Below, in pieces: positions 36,701 through 43,628 of a stretch of 64,000 nucleotides of DNA; within the stretch, counting starts at the first letter, position 1; each line of letters opens with the position of its first letter. The notes beneath the pieces are model-generated. The model was not told the origin of the DNA. It was given only the letters and a program-made list of their open reading frames with translations, and did not search any database. The DNA is from an uncultured Eubacteriales bacterium (GTDB taxonomy: Bacteria > Bacillota > Clostridia > Oscillospirales > Acutalibacteraceae): the NCBI GenBank assembly GCA_905198155.1, contig CAJKBQ010000014.1:1-64000 (forward strand), given 5' to 3'. The position numbers were made by a program, and so were the translations under genes.

Positions 36701-37289
36701 CGACCATATCGGCCAGGTCTTTGTAATCCCAGATCGCGATCTTCTGGATTTCGTGCGAAGTACGGAACCCGTCGAAGAAGTTGATGAACGGGACGCGGCC
36801 TTTGATTGCGGCCAGGTGCGCCACGGCAGCCAGGTCCATGACCTCCTGCGGGTTGGTTTCGGCCAGCATCGCAAAGCCGGTCTGGCGGCAGGCATAGACG
36901 TCGGAATGGTCGCCGAAGATGTTCAGAGCGTGCGTGGCGACGCAGCGCGCCGACACGTGGAACACGGCCGGGAGCAGTTCACCGGCGATTTTGTACATAT
37001 TCGGGATCATCAGCAGCAGGCCCTGGGACGCCGTGTAGGTCGTCGTGAGCGCACCGGCTGCCAGCGAGCCGTGAACCGTACCGGACGCACCGGCTTCCGA
37101 CTGCATCTCGATCACCCGTACGGTGGAACCGAAGATGTTTTTCAGCCCCTGCGCGGACCACTGATCCACGTAGTCGGCCATCGGGCTGGACGGCGTGATC
37201 GGGTAGATACCCGCCACTTCGGTGAACGCGTAAGAAACGTGCGCCGCAGCGTTGTTGCCGTCCATGGTTTTCATTTTTCTTTTGACCAT
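33720..37289 (-). CDS. nifJ: Pyruvate:ferredoxin (flavodoxin) oxidoreductase
   Basis: An 1189-residue single-chain PFOR that oxidises pyruvate to acetyl-CoA and CO2 and passes electrons to ferredoxin. It starts with GNNAAAHVSYAFTEVAGIYP, and YPITPSSPMAD binds pyruvate and TPP. The two 4Fe-4S clusters of the ferredoxin-like domain are CAKCNKCSFVCP (near 695-705) and CMGCGVCIGVCP (near 745-756). The proximal cluster Cys are in GSCAGCAET and the CDGCTCEAC region, and the TPP/Mg site is GGDGWAYDIGFGG (near 972) with YSNTGGQASKAS. All domains are complete. It is a core enzyme of an anaerobe, transcribed alone from its own promoter. Confidence 0.98.
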   Translation of the reverse strand: MVKRKMKTMDGNNAAAHVSYAFTEVAGIYPITPSSPMADYVDQWSAQGLKNIFGSTVRVIEMQSEAGASGTVHGSLAAGALTTTYTASQGLLLMIPNMYKIAGELLPAVFHVSARCVATHALNIFGDHSDVYACRQTGFAMLAETNPQEVMDLAAVAHLAAIKGRVPFINFFDGFRTSHEIQKIAIWDYKDLADMVDMDAVDAFRKRALNPERPVMRGSHENGDIFFQHREACNKYYEAIPGIVEEYMDKVNEKLGTDYKLFNYYGAPDADRVIVAMGSICDVAEEVIDYLTAKGEKVGLVKVRLYRPFSAEKLCAAIPETAKKIAVLDRTKEPGALGEPLYMDVVTAMAAMGRTAKIIGGRYGLGSKDTPPSSVFAVYDELAKDAPKHQFTIGIVDDVTDLSLEEKPAPNTAAEGTIECKFWGLGGDGTVGANKNSIKIIGDHTDKYVQAYFQYDSKKTGGVTISHLRFGDKPIKSPYYINKADFVACHNPSYVIKGYKMVNDVKPGGIFMINCQWTPEELDKHMPAEAKRYIAKNNIQLYTINAIDKAIEIGMGKRTNTILQSAFFTLAKVMPQADAIQYMKDAATKSYLKKGQDIVDMNHKAIDAGATAFVKIDVPASWADAQDAAVPATEHGRPELIKMVDTIMKPVGKMDGDALPVSAFVDHVDGTFEQGASAYEKRGVAVMVPAWNPDTCAKCNKCSFVCPHATIRPFALTEEEVAAAPANLKKAPKPIVKTNYTYTLAISPLDCMGCGVCIGVCPTKSLKMEPMESQEDQQQVFDYCVEKVTEKKETVGETVISSQFRKPLLEFSGSCAGCAETAYARLITQLFGDRMYISNATGCSSIWGGPAATSPYTVNSKGHGPAWANSLFEDNAEHGLGMYLGQKAIRNRLQEKVKALMAIDYCDADIKAAAQTWLDTCEDGRKNADATDALVKALEEGVCDGCTCEACTLANEILSEKEYLSKKSVWIFGGDGWAYDIGFGGVDHVLASGEDINIMVFDTEVYSNTGGQASKASQIGQVAQFAAAGKAIAKKSLAEIAMSYGYIYVAQIAMGADMNQTIKAIAEAEAYHGPSLIIGYAPCEMHSIKGGMTHCQDEMKKAVACGYWNNFRFNPALKAEGKNPFTIDSKQGTASYKDFIMGEARYSSLTRSFPDRAAVLFDEAEKNSVARYDHLVRLQALYAPEKKED

Positions 37290-37338
37290 GAGACTATATC
37301 CTCCTTTGGGGAAGTATGTTTGGATGGAACCACATTAT

Positions 37339-37367
37339 ATTTTAGCATCTTTTCGCCGCGCTGTAAA
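37339..37367 (-). promoter_or_regulatory. nifJ promoter
   Basis: TTTACA and TAAAAT on the minus strand with a 17-bp spacer; TATAAT overlaps 4-5 bases further on. Confidence 0.65.
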
Positions 37368-37583
37368 GCGATTTTGACGCTTTCCGCAGAAAATTTCAAA
37401 AAAATTTTTTGGAAAGGGGGATTGTGTTAAAAATTGACGTTTCTATCCGTAGTTCTGCGCGCGGAATCCTGCGCGGCGTCCACGGACGGCCGAATTTCGC
37501 GAAAATCCGTGATTTCGGCGGGAAAATCGCGCCCGATTGCGGCCGGAGCGCCGTTTTCGCCCGCGGACGGCGCAAAAAGGCAC
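37368..37583. other. Gene-free stretch between divergent promoters
   Basis: Between the nifJ and CNNM promoters I see no gene, RNA gene or clear repeat. AAATTTTTTGGAAAGGGGG lies near 37397-37425, but the reading frame after it has no homology that I recognise. Confidence 0.5.
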
Positions 37584-37612
37584 TTGACAAGCCGGCGGTT
37601 TTTGGATATGAT
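37584..37612 (+). promoter_or_regulatory. Promoter of the CNNM/CBS gene
   Basis: TTGACA (37584-37589), a 17-bp spacer and TATGAT (37607-37612). Confidence 0.8.
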
Positions 37613-37658
37613 TATACTGGATATTTTCAATTTGAAAACAAAGAAAGGATTTTGATTT

Positions 37659-39053
37659 ATGTCAACCGAAGATGGGATTCCGTTATTTCCGCTCCTCAGA
37701 GGAGCAGATTCGCTTGCGGTTTCGGCGCAGGCCGGGGAAATGGTTCAGCAGCTGCTGGTGCTGGCGGCGCTGATTTTGGTCAATGCATTTTTCGCCGCGT
37801 CTGAAATCGCGATCATCTCCGTCAACGACGTGCGCATCCGCCGGATGGCCGACGACGGCGACCGCCGCGCCAAACGGCTGCTGCGGCTGACGCGCGACAC
37901 CAGCCGGTTTCTGGCGGCGATTCAGATCGGCGTCACGCTGGCCGGGTTTCTGTCGTCCGCATCGGCGGCGCAGAGCTTTTCGGAACCGCTGGCGCAGGCG
38001 CTGACGTTCCTGCCGTTTCCGGCCGGGACGGTGCGCACCATCGCGATGGTGCTGGTGACGGTTGTGCTGTCGTTTTTCTCGCTGATTTTCGGCGAACTGG
38101 TGCCGAAGAAAATCGCGATGCAGAAAGCGGAGCCGCTGGCGCTGGCGGTCAGCGGGGCGCTGACGGGCATCCTGACGGTGTTCCGGCCGTTTGTGGCGCT
38201 GCTGTCGGCGGCAACCAACGGCGTGCTGCGGCTGATGGGCATTGACCCGCACGCGGAGGAAAGCGCCGTGACGGAGGAGGATATCCTGTCCATGGTGGAC
38301 GAAGGCGAAGAGCATGGCGTGCTGGAAGAAAACACCAAAGATATGATTTCCAACATCTTCGACTTCGGCGACACGTCGGTGGCGGAGCTGATGACGCACC
38401 GCACCGAGGTGGTTGCGATTGCGGACACGGCGTCGATCATGGATGCGGTGCGGCTGGCGCAGGCGGAGGGGTATTCGCGGATCCCGGTATACCACGAAAC
38501 CATCGACGACATCCGCGGGATTCTGTATGTGAAAGACCTGCTCCAGTTCGTCGGGTACCAAACGCCCGACGTGCCGATCACGCGGCTGATGCACGCGGCG
38601 CATTATGTGCCGGAAGTGAAAAAATGCAGCGATTTGTTCGCCGAAATGACGGCCAAAAAGCTGCAGATGGCCGTGGTGTGCGACGAATACGGCGGGACGT
38701 CCGGGATTATCACAATGGAGGATTTGCTGGAATCGATCGTCGGCAGCATTCAGGACGAATACGACGACGAGGAAGCGGAGATTTCCCGGATCGGCGAAAA
38801 TACATTTACCGTGGACGGCGCGACGGCGCTGGACGAAGTATCCGGGCTGATCGACACCGAGCTGCCGGAGGGCGACTACGACACCATCGCCGGGTTCCTG
38901 GTGGATCGGCTGGGGCGGATTCCGGAGTCGGGCGAGCACCCGACGGTGGAGTACGAAGGCAATAAATTTATGGTGCAGGCGGTCGAGGATCGGCGCATCG
39001 CGCAGATTCTGATCGAGAAAAAGCACGACCCGGCGCCGGAAGCATCGGAATGA
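37659..39053 (+). CDS. CNNM/CorC-type membrane protein with CBS pair (hemolysin family)
   Basis: A 464-residue protein: a DUF21/CNNM membrane domain (about 25-205, FFAASEIAIISVNDVRIRRM, IGVTLAGFLSSASAAQSF, FGELVPKKIAMQKAE), a CBS pair (about 220-335, VAELMTHRTEVVAIADTASI, AVVCDEYGGTSGIITMEDLL) and a C-terminal CorC/HlyC transporter-associated domain (about 355-440). Family members move or sense Mg2+ and other divalent ions; the older hemolysin name is not functional evidence. It lies alone under a strong promoter. Confidence 0.92.
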   Translation: MSTEDGIPLFPLLRGADSLAVSAQAGEMVQQLLVLAALILVNAFFAASEIAIISVNDVRIRRMADDGDRRAKRLLRLTRDTSRFLAAIQIGVTLAGFLSSASAAQSFSEPLAQALTFLPFPAGTVRTIAMVLVTVVLSFFSLIFGELVPKKIAMQKAEPLALAVSGALTGILTVFRPFVALLSAATNGVLRLMGIDPHAEESAVTEEDILSMVDEGEEHGVLEENTKDMISNIFDFGDTSVAELMTHRTEVVAIADTASIMDAVRLAQAEGYSRIPVYHETIDDIRGILYVKDLLQFVGYQTPDVPITRLMHAAHYVPEVKKCSDLFAEMTAKKLQMAVVCDEYGGTSGIITMEDLLESIVGSIQDEYDDEEAEISRIGENTFTVDGATALDEVSGLIDTELPEGDYDTIAGFLVDRLGRIPESGEHPTVEYEGNKFMVQAVEDRRIAQILIEKKHDPAPEASE

Positions 39054-39076
39054 ACGGCCATTTTTTGCAAAAGGGC

Positions 39077-39105
39077 TTGACATTTTCCGTTTGTGCGTGT
39101 ACAAT
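39077..39105 (+). promoter_or_regulatory. Promoter of the DUF1292 gene
   Basis: TTGACA (39077-39082), a 17-bp spacer and TACAAT (39100-39105). Confidence 0.8.
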
Positions 39106-39151
39106 AGAAACACAGACCCCATATTATTGATTGAAAAAGGAGATTTGCCCC

Positions 39152-39457
39152 ATGGACGAATTTGCGGCAGACCTGCTGACGCTGACGGATGACGACGGCG
39201 TCGAAACGGAATTTCAGATTCTGGATCAGATTGACACCGACGAAGGCCACTTTATGGCGCTGCTGCCGGTCGAAGAAGCCGACGACGAGGACGAAAACGG
39301 TTCCTATTATATCCTGCGCGAAGAAGAGGACGAAAACGGCGAGCCGATGCTGGCCGAAGTCGAGGACGAAGCGCTGCTCGATCGCTTGGCGGCGATTTTT
39401 GAGGCGCACTTTGACGAGATGTACGCCGACGACGAGGAAGACGGCGACGCGGAATAA
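39152..39457 (+). CDS. DUF1292 (YrzB-like) acidic protein
   Basis: A 101-residue very acidic protein of the DUF1292 family: LTLTDDDGVETEFQILDQID, then FMALLPVEEADDEDEN and YYILREEEDENGEP. No enzyme motif is present, and the role of the family is unknown; relatives in Bacillus lie with yrrK. AAAGGAG precedes the ATG at 39152. The stop lies inside a 17-bp palindrome (39448-39464) just upstream of the RNA candidate. Confidence 0.88.
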   Translation: MDEFAADLLTLTDDDGVETEFQILDQIDTDEGHFMALLPVEEADDEDENGSYYILREEEDENGEPMLAEVEDEALLDRLAAIFEAHFDEMYADDEEDGDAE

Positions 39458-39483
39458 TTCCGCGCTGCGCTGCGTATACTGTT

Positions 39484-39715
39484 GGTAGGCGCAATCGACG
39501 GAAAAAGCAATCCTGCGCGGTTCGCGGACTGCGTTTTTATAACCCTACAATTGAAATAAACGGGAGCTTGGCTCCGGCGGCGGATTGCAGACCTCCCGGC
39601 GCATTCTTTGAAATGCGGCGGACGAAGGGAGCGTGAACCCGTTGGGCGGGCACCCACCTGCTGTCAAGTAGCAGGTTATTTAATTCGCGATACGGCCGGG
39701 TGGGATTTTTTTCGG
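39484..39715 (+). ncRNA. Structured RNA candidate, possibly 6S RNA
   Basis: No reading frame looks coding in the roughly 230 bases after the DUF1292 gene, yet paired segments abound: TTGGTAGG (39484-39491) can pair with CCCTACAA with one bulge; CGGGAG and CTCCCG enclose a central arm; GCATT and AATGC form a small hairpin; ACCTGCT and AGCAGGT form a stem near 39660; and CCCAC can pair with GTGGG before a T-run at 39706-39712. A -10-like TATACT (39475-39480) precedes it. The size and the central-bubble-like layout fit 6S RNA, but I identify it only by impression; another regulatory RNA is possible. Ends are approximate. Confidence 0.45.
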
Positions 39716-39726
39716 AAATTGCGTGT

Positions 39727-39771
39727 GCCGCCGTGCAGCCCTTTTACAGGGGGCGGCACGGCGGCTTTTTT
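39727..39771 (+). terminator. Terminator after the RNA candidate
   Basis: GCCGCCGTGC and GCACGGCGGC form a perfect 10-bp stem, followed by six T. Confidence 0.8.
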
Positions 39772-39936
39772 GCGCGCCGAATTTCAATCTGCCCAAATTT
39801 TTGCCGAAAAACGCCCAAAGTCGGGCGTTTTTCCGTCTTTTCAAACCGCCGAAAATGTGCTAAAATAAGTTGGATCAAAAATTTCGACCATTTTTTCTAA
39901 AATTACAACCATTTTTGAAAACCGGAGGATTTGCTT

Positions 39937-41142
39937 ATGATGAACATTGCGGTGGCGCAGTCCGGCGGGCCGACCTGCGTAATCAATGCTTCGCTGCTGG
40001 GCGTGTTCCGCGCGGCACAGGCCAGCGGCGCGGTGGATCGGGTGTACGGTTCGGTGCACGGGATCGAAGGGGTGCTGGACGGCGAGCTGGTCAACCTGAA
40101 CGAGCGGCTGGCGAATCCGGACAGTCAGCAGCTGCTGCGGCAGACGCCCGGCGCGGCGCTGGGGTCGTGCCGGTGCAAGCTGCCGGACCCGGCGAGCGGG
40201 GATCCAGTGTACGAGCAGATTGCGGCGCGGTTCCGCGAATACGGGATTGGGGCGTTTTTCTACATCGGCGGCAACGATTCGATGGACACGGCGGCGAAGC
40301 TGGCATCGTACTTCGGCGCGCACGACATTCCGGTGCGGGTGATCGGCGTACCGAAAACGATCGACAACGACCTGCTGCACACCGACCACACACCGGGATT
40401 TGGGTCGGCGGCGCGGTATTTGGCGGTCACGATGCAGGAGATTATCCGCGATTGCTGCGCGTACCGGCTGCAATCGGTGACGGTGGTCGAAGTGATGGGG
40501 CGCAGCGCCGGGTGGCTGACGGCGTCGTGCTGCGTGCTGCGTGATATGGGCGAAGAAGCGCCGCACCTGATTTATCTGCCGGAGGGCGCGTTCAGCGAGG
40601 CGCAGTTCCTGGCGGATGTGCGGGCGCTGCTGAAAACGCACCGCACGGTGATTGCGGCGGTGTCGGAAGGTGTGACGCCGACGGATGCGGCGGGGTACCA
40701 GTCCGGGGCACTGGATGCGTTCGGCCACAAGTATTTGTCCGGGATCGGCAAGCATTTGGAGCAGGCGGTTAAGGCGCAGATCGGGTGCAAGGTGCGGTCG
40801 ATTGAGCTGAACGTGATGCAGCGGTGCGCGTCGCACCTGGCGTCGGAGACCGATTTGGCGGAAGCGGAGACCATTGGCGGTGCAGCAGTGCGCGCGGCGC
40901 TGGCCGGAGAAACCGGGCGGATGATGGTGTTCCGCCGCGTATCGGACGCGCCGTACCGCGTGGAGATCGATTCGGTCGATGCGGCGCTGGCGGCCAACGG
41001 CGAACGGTGCTTCCCAATGGCATGGATTACGCCGGCGCAGAACAATGTGACCGATGATGCGCTTGCATATTTCCGCCCGCTGATTCAGGGCGAGCCGGTG
41101 ATTCGGATGCGCGGCGGGCTGCCGGAGATGTGGCGGTTGTGA
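39937..41142 (+). CDS. pfp: PPi-dependent 6-phosphofructokinase
   Basis: A 401-residue phosphofructokinase of the pyrophosphate type, reversible between fructose 6-phosphate and fructose 1,6-bisphosphate. Diagnostic residues: IGGNDSMD (Asp114 in place of the Gly of ATP enzymes) and PKTIDND (Lys140 in place of Gly), with Asp143 as catalytic base; EVMGRSAGWLTA binds substrate. It complements the ATP enzyme at 11.7 kb and suggests that PPi is used to save ATP. ATG 39937 is 9 bases after GGAGG; a second ATG follows directly. Single gene. Confidence 0.95.
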   Translation: MMNIAVAQSGGPTCVINASLLGVFRAAQASGAVDRVYGSVHGIEGVLDGELVNLNERLANPDSQQLLRQTPGAALGSCRCKLPDPASGDPVYEQIAARFREYGIGAFFYIGGNDSMDTAAKLASYFGAHDIPVRVIGVPKTIDNDLLHTDHTPGFGSAARYLAVTMQEIIRDCCAYRLQSVTVVEVMGRSAGWLTASCCVLRDMGEEAPHLIYLPEGAFSEAQFLADVRALLKTHRTVIAAVSEGVTPTDAAGYQSGALDAFGHKYLSGIGKHLEQAVKAQIGCKVRSIELNVMQRCASHLASETDLAEAETIGGAAVRAALAGETGRMMVFRRVSDAPYRVEIDSVDAALAANGERCFPMAWITPAQNNVTDDALAYFRPLIQGEPVIRMRGGLPEMWRL

Positions 41143-41574
41143 GGGGGAAAATTGATACGGTACGATTTCGCACTGCAATACTTTAATCCCGGAGGATGTT
41201 GAAGGGCAACTCCCTCAGCCTCTCGGCAGCACGCCGCCGACGCAGTCGCGGCCGCGAGGGAGCCATGTATTGAAAGATCCATGAAGTCGGGGAAAAACTT
41301 CGGCCGAAAGTTCTTTATCTTCACACAATATCCCGGCAACACGACCCCCAGGCTCCCTCGCGAGGGAGCTGGCAGCGGTCGACGCAGTCACCGCGTGCAG
41401 CGCCTGAGGGAGTTGCCTTCGGCCGCAGTATTGTACCGCGTTGCGCAATTTTTGCGGTACGATTTCGCGCTGCAAGACTTTAATCCCTGAGGGAGTTGCC
41501 TTTCACACACGCCGGGACCGGAGGTTGCAGATAAATCCAAAAAATTCCTGCACCCCGCAAAAAAATACCACAGC
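41143..41574. repeat. Gene-free stretch with dispersed repeat copies and a 33-bp direct repeat
   Basis: No credible gene. Two copies of the GGCTCCCTC/GAGGGAGTTGCC repeat lie here, one inverted (41205-41263, GGCAACTCCCTCAGCC to GCGAGGGAGCC) and one direct (41351-41417), plus a partial end copy at 41487-41505. A separate near-identical direct repeat starting CGGTACGATTTCGC and ending ACTTTAATCCC occupies 41158-41190 and 41455-41487. The same family occurs at 1574-1669. Confidence 0.75.
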
Positions 41575-41614
41575 AAAAGCGCCTGCCGATCGGCTTTTAT
41601 CGGCAGGCGCTTTT
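41575..41614. terminator. Terminator downstream of the 38-residue peptide gene
   Basis: A perfect 16-bp inverted repeat (AAAAGCGCCTGCCGAT and ATCGGCAGGCGCTTTT) with an 8-base loop. It works in both directions and lies 47 bp after the small gene on the minus strand. Confidence 0.88.
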
Positions 41615-41660
41615 GCGAGAGTGGTTGGTTGAAAGGAAGAATATAAGGATGTGTACGCAA

Positions 41661-41777
41661 TTAAGCAATAACAGTGGACACCTGCACACCCGGAATCATC
41701 AGAATCAACAGGACTCCGAGCAGGCACAGGCCGATGAATGCATACGGCAGCATGGAAAAGAACAAACGTTTATTCAT
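41661..41777 (-). CDS. Small membrane peptide of 38 residues
   Basis: Reading the minus strand from ATG 41777 gives a 38-residue peptide that starts MNKRLFFSMLPYAF and ends QVSTVIA. Residues 8-30 are a single hydrophobic helix (IGLCLLGVLLILMIP core) after a positive N-terminus, so it should insert in the membrane with its short tail outside. A near-perfect AAGGAGG lies 9 bases before the ATG, a -10 box and operator-like repeats lie upstream, and a strong terminator follows, so it is a complete transcription unit. I do not recognise the family; small membrane regulators or toxin-like peptides have this build, but no function is claimed. Confidence 0.7.
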   Translation of the reverse strand: MNKRLFFSMLPYAFIGLCLLGVLLILMIPGVQVSTVIA

Positions 41778-41824
41778 GATGATTCCTCCTTGTGTTTTGG
41801 TGTGTAGCTGTATCGTCTGGATAT

Positions 41825-41896
41825 ATCATAGCACATCCGCGCGCAAAAGGGAAGAAAGGTTACAACAATGTAACCTATTTGTAACCGTTTGTAACC
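41825..41896 (-). promoter_or_regulatory. Promoter and phased GGTTACA boxes of the small peptide gene
   Basis: TATGAT (41825-41830) has only a poor -35 (TTCCCT, 41848-41853). Directly upstream lie GGTTACA boxes on the minus strand at 41890-41896, 41880-41886 and 41869-41875 (10 and 11 bp apart, one helical turn), the last forming a palindrome with an opposite copy at 41858-41864. This suggests an activator-dependent promoter. Confidence 0.6.
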
Positions 41897-42005
41897 TTTT
41901 ATCTGTGTTTTGCCCAAAAATCAACCATTAAAATTAGTGAATATTCCAAAAAACAAAAAAACAATGCGCGCACCCGGCTTTGGTGCGCGCATTGTGCCGA
42001 AAAAG

Positions 42006-42593
42006 TTACAGACGCAGCTGCTTTTTGCCGACCTGCACAATCCGTGCGATGGCGGCGCTCAGTACGGCGTTGACGGAAAATTCGACGAGGAAATTCACGC
42101 CGACCATCACGATGAACAGGTAGTACACCGCGTTCGATCCGTTGGCAAAATCTTGCAGGGCAGGACGAAAAATGGTTAGCATTCCGATGGCGAATACCCC
42201 GGTGTTCACGATCGGCGCGCTCAGGGCGGCGAGGATGCAGCCCAGCGTTTCCCGTTTGGCCAGCGCTTTGGCGATCAACCCGGCGGCCAGTCCGCACAGC
42301 ACGGCTTTGCCCATCGCGACCACGATCAGCCCGAACGGACTGGCGGCCCACAGGATGTTGGTGAATTCGTCGGCGCCGGAGATACCGGCGATGATGGTGA
42401 TGAGGCCGAACACCGCGCCCAGTCCGGCGCCGGCGGCAGGCCCCAGCAATACCGCGCCCACCACGATGGGCACCAGCGTCAGCGAAATCGGGATCGGCCC
42501 GATGCGGATGCCGCTGGCAACGGTTTGCAGGACGATGACCAGCGCGGTCAGAATGGCCAGCGCGGTCAGGCGGATGATGCGATCTTTTTTCAT
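42006..42593 (-). CDS. ECF transporter S component, probably for pantothenate
   Basis: A 195-residue membrane protein with about six helices and the layout of an ECF-type substrate-binding (S) component: LTALAILTALVIVLQTVASG, ISLTLVPIVVGAVLLGPAAG, LGAVFGLITIIAGI. It lies 83 bp after coaX on the same strand, and pantothenate is the CoaX substrate, so a pantothenate transporter is the best guess from context; sequence alone does not prove the ligand. It needs the shared EcfA/EcfT energising module, which is not in the window. ATG 42593 follows AAGGAGG. Confidence 0.75.
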   Translation of the reverse strand: MKKDRIIRLTALAILTALVIVLQTVASGIRIGPIPISLTLVPIVVGAVLLGPAAGAGLGAVFGLITIIAGISGADEFTNILWAASPFGLIVVAMGKAVLCGLAAGLIAKALAKRETLGCILAALSAPIVNTGVFAIGMLTIFRPALQDFANGSNAVYYLFIVMVGVNFLVEFSVNAVLSAAIARIVQVGKKQLRL

Positions 42594-42676
42594 AAAAATA
42601 ACCTCCTTGCTGTTGCTCCCGGCTTGCGGGATGCAGCGCAATTGATTTATTTCAACAAAGCCGGATCGAATCGGCT

Positions 42677-43441
42677 TTATTGATTCCGTTCATATAAAAT
42701 CCGCAGCCCGTCGAGCAGCAGATTTTCGTCGAGCAGCACTTCGCGGCGGCAGCACGGCACGATCTGGTGCGCGAGGCCGCCCGTCGCGACGACGGTGCAC
42801 GGCGCGCCCAGCTCCGCTTCGATCCGGTCGCACAGCCCGTCGATCATGGCGGCGGAGCCGTACACGGAGCCGGAGGTCATGCAGTCGATGGTGTTGGCGC
42901 CGATCACGCGCTGCGGCGCGTCCAGGCTGATTTGCGGCAGCTGCGACGTGCGGCTGCACAGTGCGTCCAGGCTGATGCGCACGCCGGGGAGGATGATCCC
43001 GCCGACCATGTTTTTCTGCGCGTCCAGCACCGACATGGTGGTGGCGGTGCCCATATCGATGATGACCGCGGGGCACGGGTAGCGGTCGATGGCCGCCACG
43101 CACCCGGCAACCAGGTCAGCGCCTAGCGTGGCGGGATTGTCAATGCGGATGTTCAGCCCGGTGCGGATTCCCGGTCCCACCTGCAGCGGCTCGGTCGCCG
43201 TGATTTTTTTGACGGCGCGCGAGATATACGCCGTCAGCGGCGGCACCACCGAGCTGATGATCGAGCCGGTGATCCCCGCGGCAGAGACGCCGTTGATATC
43301 CAGAATATCGCGCAGCTCAATGGCGTACTGGTCCTCCATCCGGGAGCGGTCGGTCGCCATGCGCGAGATGAACAGCAGTTCCTTGCCCAGGTAGCAGCCG
43401 ATGGTGATGTTGGTGTTTCCGATATCCAAAGCCAGAATCAT
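42677..43441 (-). CDS. coaX: Type III pantothenate kinase
   Basis: A 254-residue CoaX, which phosphorylates pantothenate in the first step of coenzyme A synthesis. It has the ASKHA-fold ATP loop MILALDIGNTNITIG, the phosphate-2 loop VIIDMGTATTMSV, GGIILPGVRISLDAL, and the C-terminal VVATGGLAHQIVP. The length is the family norm. Type III enzymes are not feedback-inhibited by CoA. A small hairpin overlaps the stop codon before the ECF S-component gene, which is probably co-transcribed. Confidence 0.96.
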   Translation of the reverse strand: MILALDIGNTNITIGCYLGKELLFISRMATDRSRMEDQYAIELRDILDINGVSAAGITGSIISSVVPPLTAYISRAVKKITATEPLQVGPGIRTGLNIRIDNPATLGADLVAGCVAAIDRYPCPAVIIDMGTATTMSVLDAQKNMVGGIILPGVRISLDALCSRTSQLPQISLDAPQRVIGANTIDCMTSGSVYGSAAMIDGLCDRIEAELGAPCTVVATGGLAHQIVPCCRREVLLDENLLLDGLRILYERNQ

Positions 43442-43561
43442 GTGGGATCCTTCCTTTTCGCAAATTGACCGCGGATGTGTGCCCGCACTATCAGTATACC
43501 ATTTTTTCGGCGCGTTGCAAAGGCCTTGTGCAAATTTTTTTTGAAGAATTGCAAAAAAAGA

Positions 43562-43590
43562 TGGTCAAACGCGCATTTTCGTGATACAAT
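43562..43590 (+). promoter_or_regulatory. Promoter of the WalJ-type operon
   Basis: TGGTCA (43562-43567), a 17-bp spacer and TACAAT (43585-43590). Confidence 0.55.
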
Positions 43591-43628
43591 AGAATCCAAA
43601 ACTCAATTTGGCGGAAGGAATGCAGAAA

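Noticed and set aside
33564..37430. A 1288-codon open frame on the plus strand
   Set aside because: It is the exact antisense of nifJ, kept open by GC-rich third positions; its composition (Arg, His, Val, Asp rich, low complexity) is not protein-like.
37434..37655. A short plus-strand frame of 73 codons before the CNNM gene
   Set aside because: It spans the promoter and ribosome site of the CNNM gene and has no recognisable similarity.
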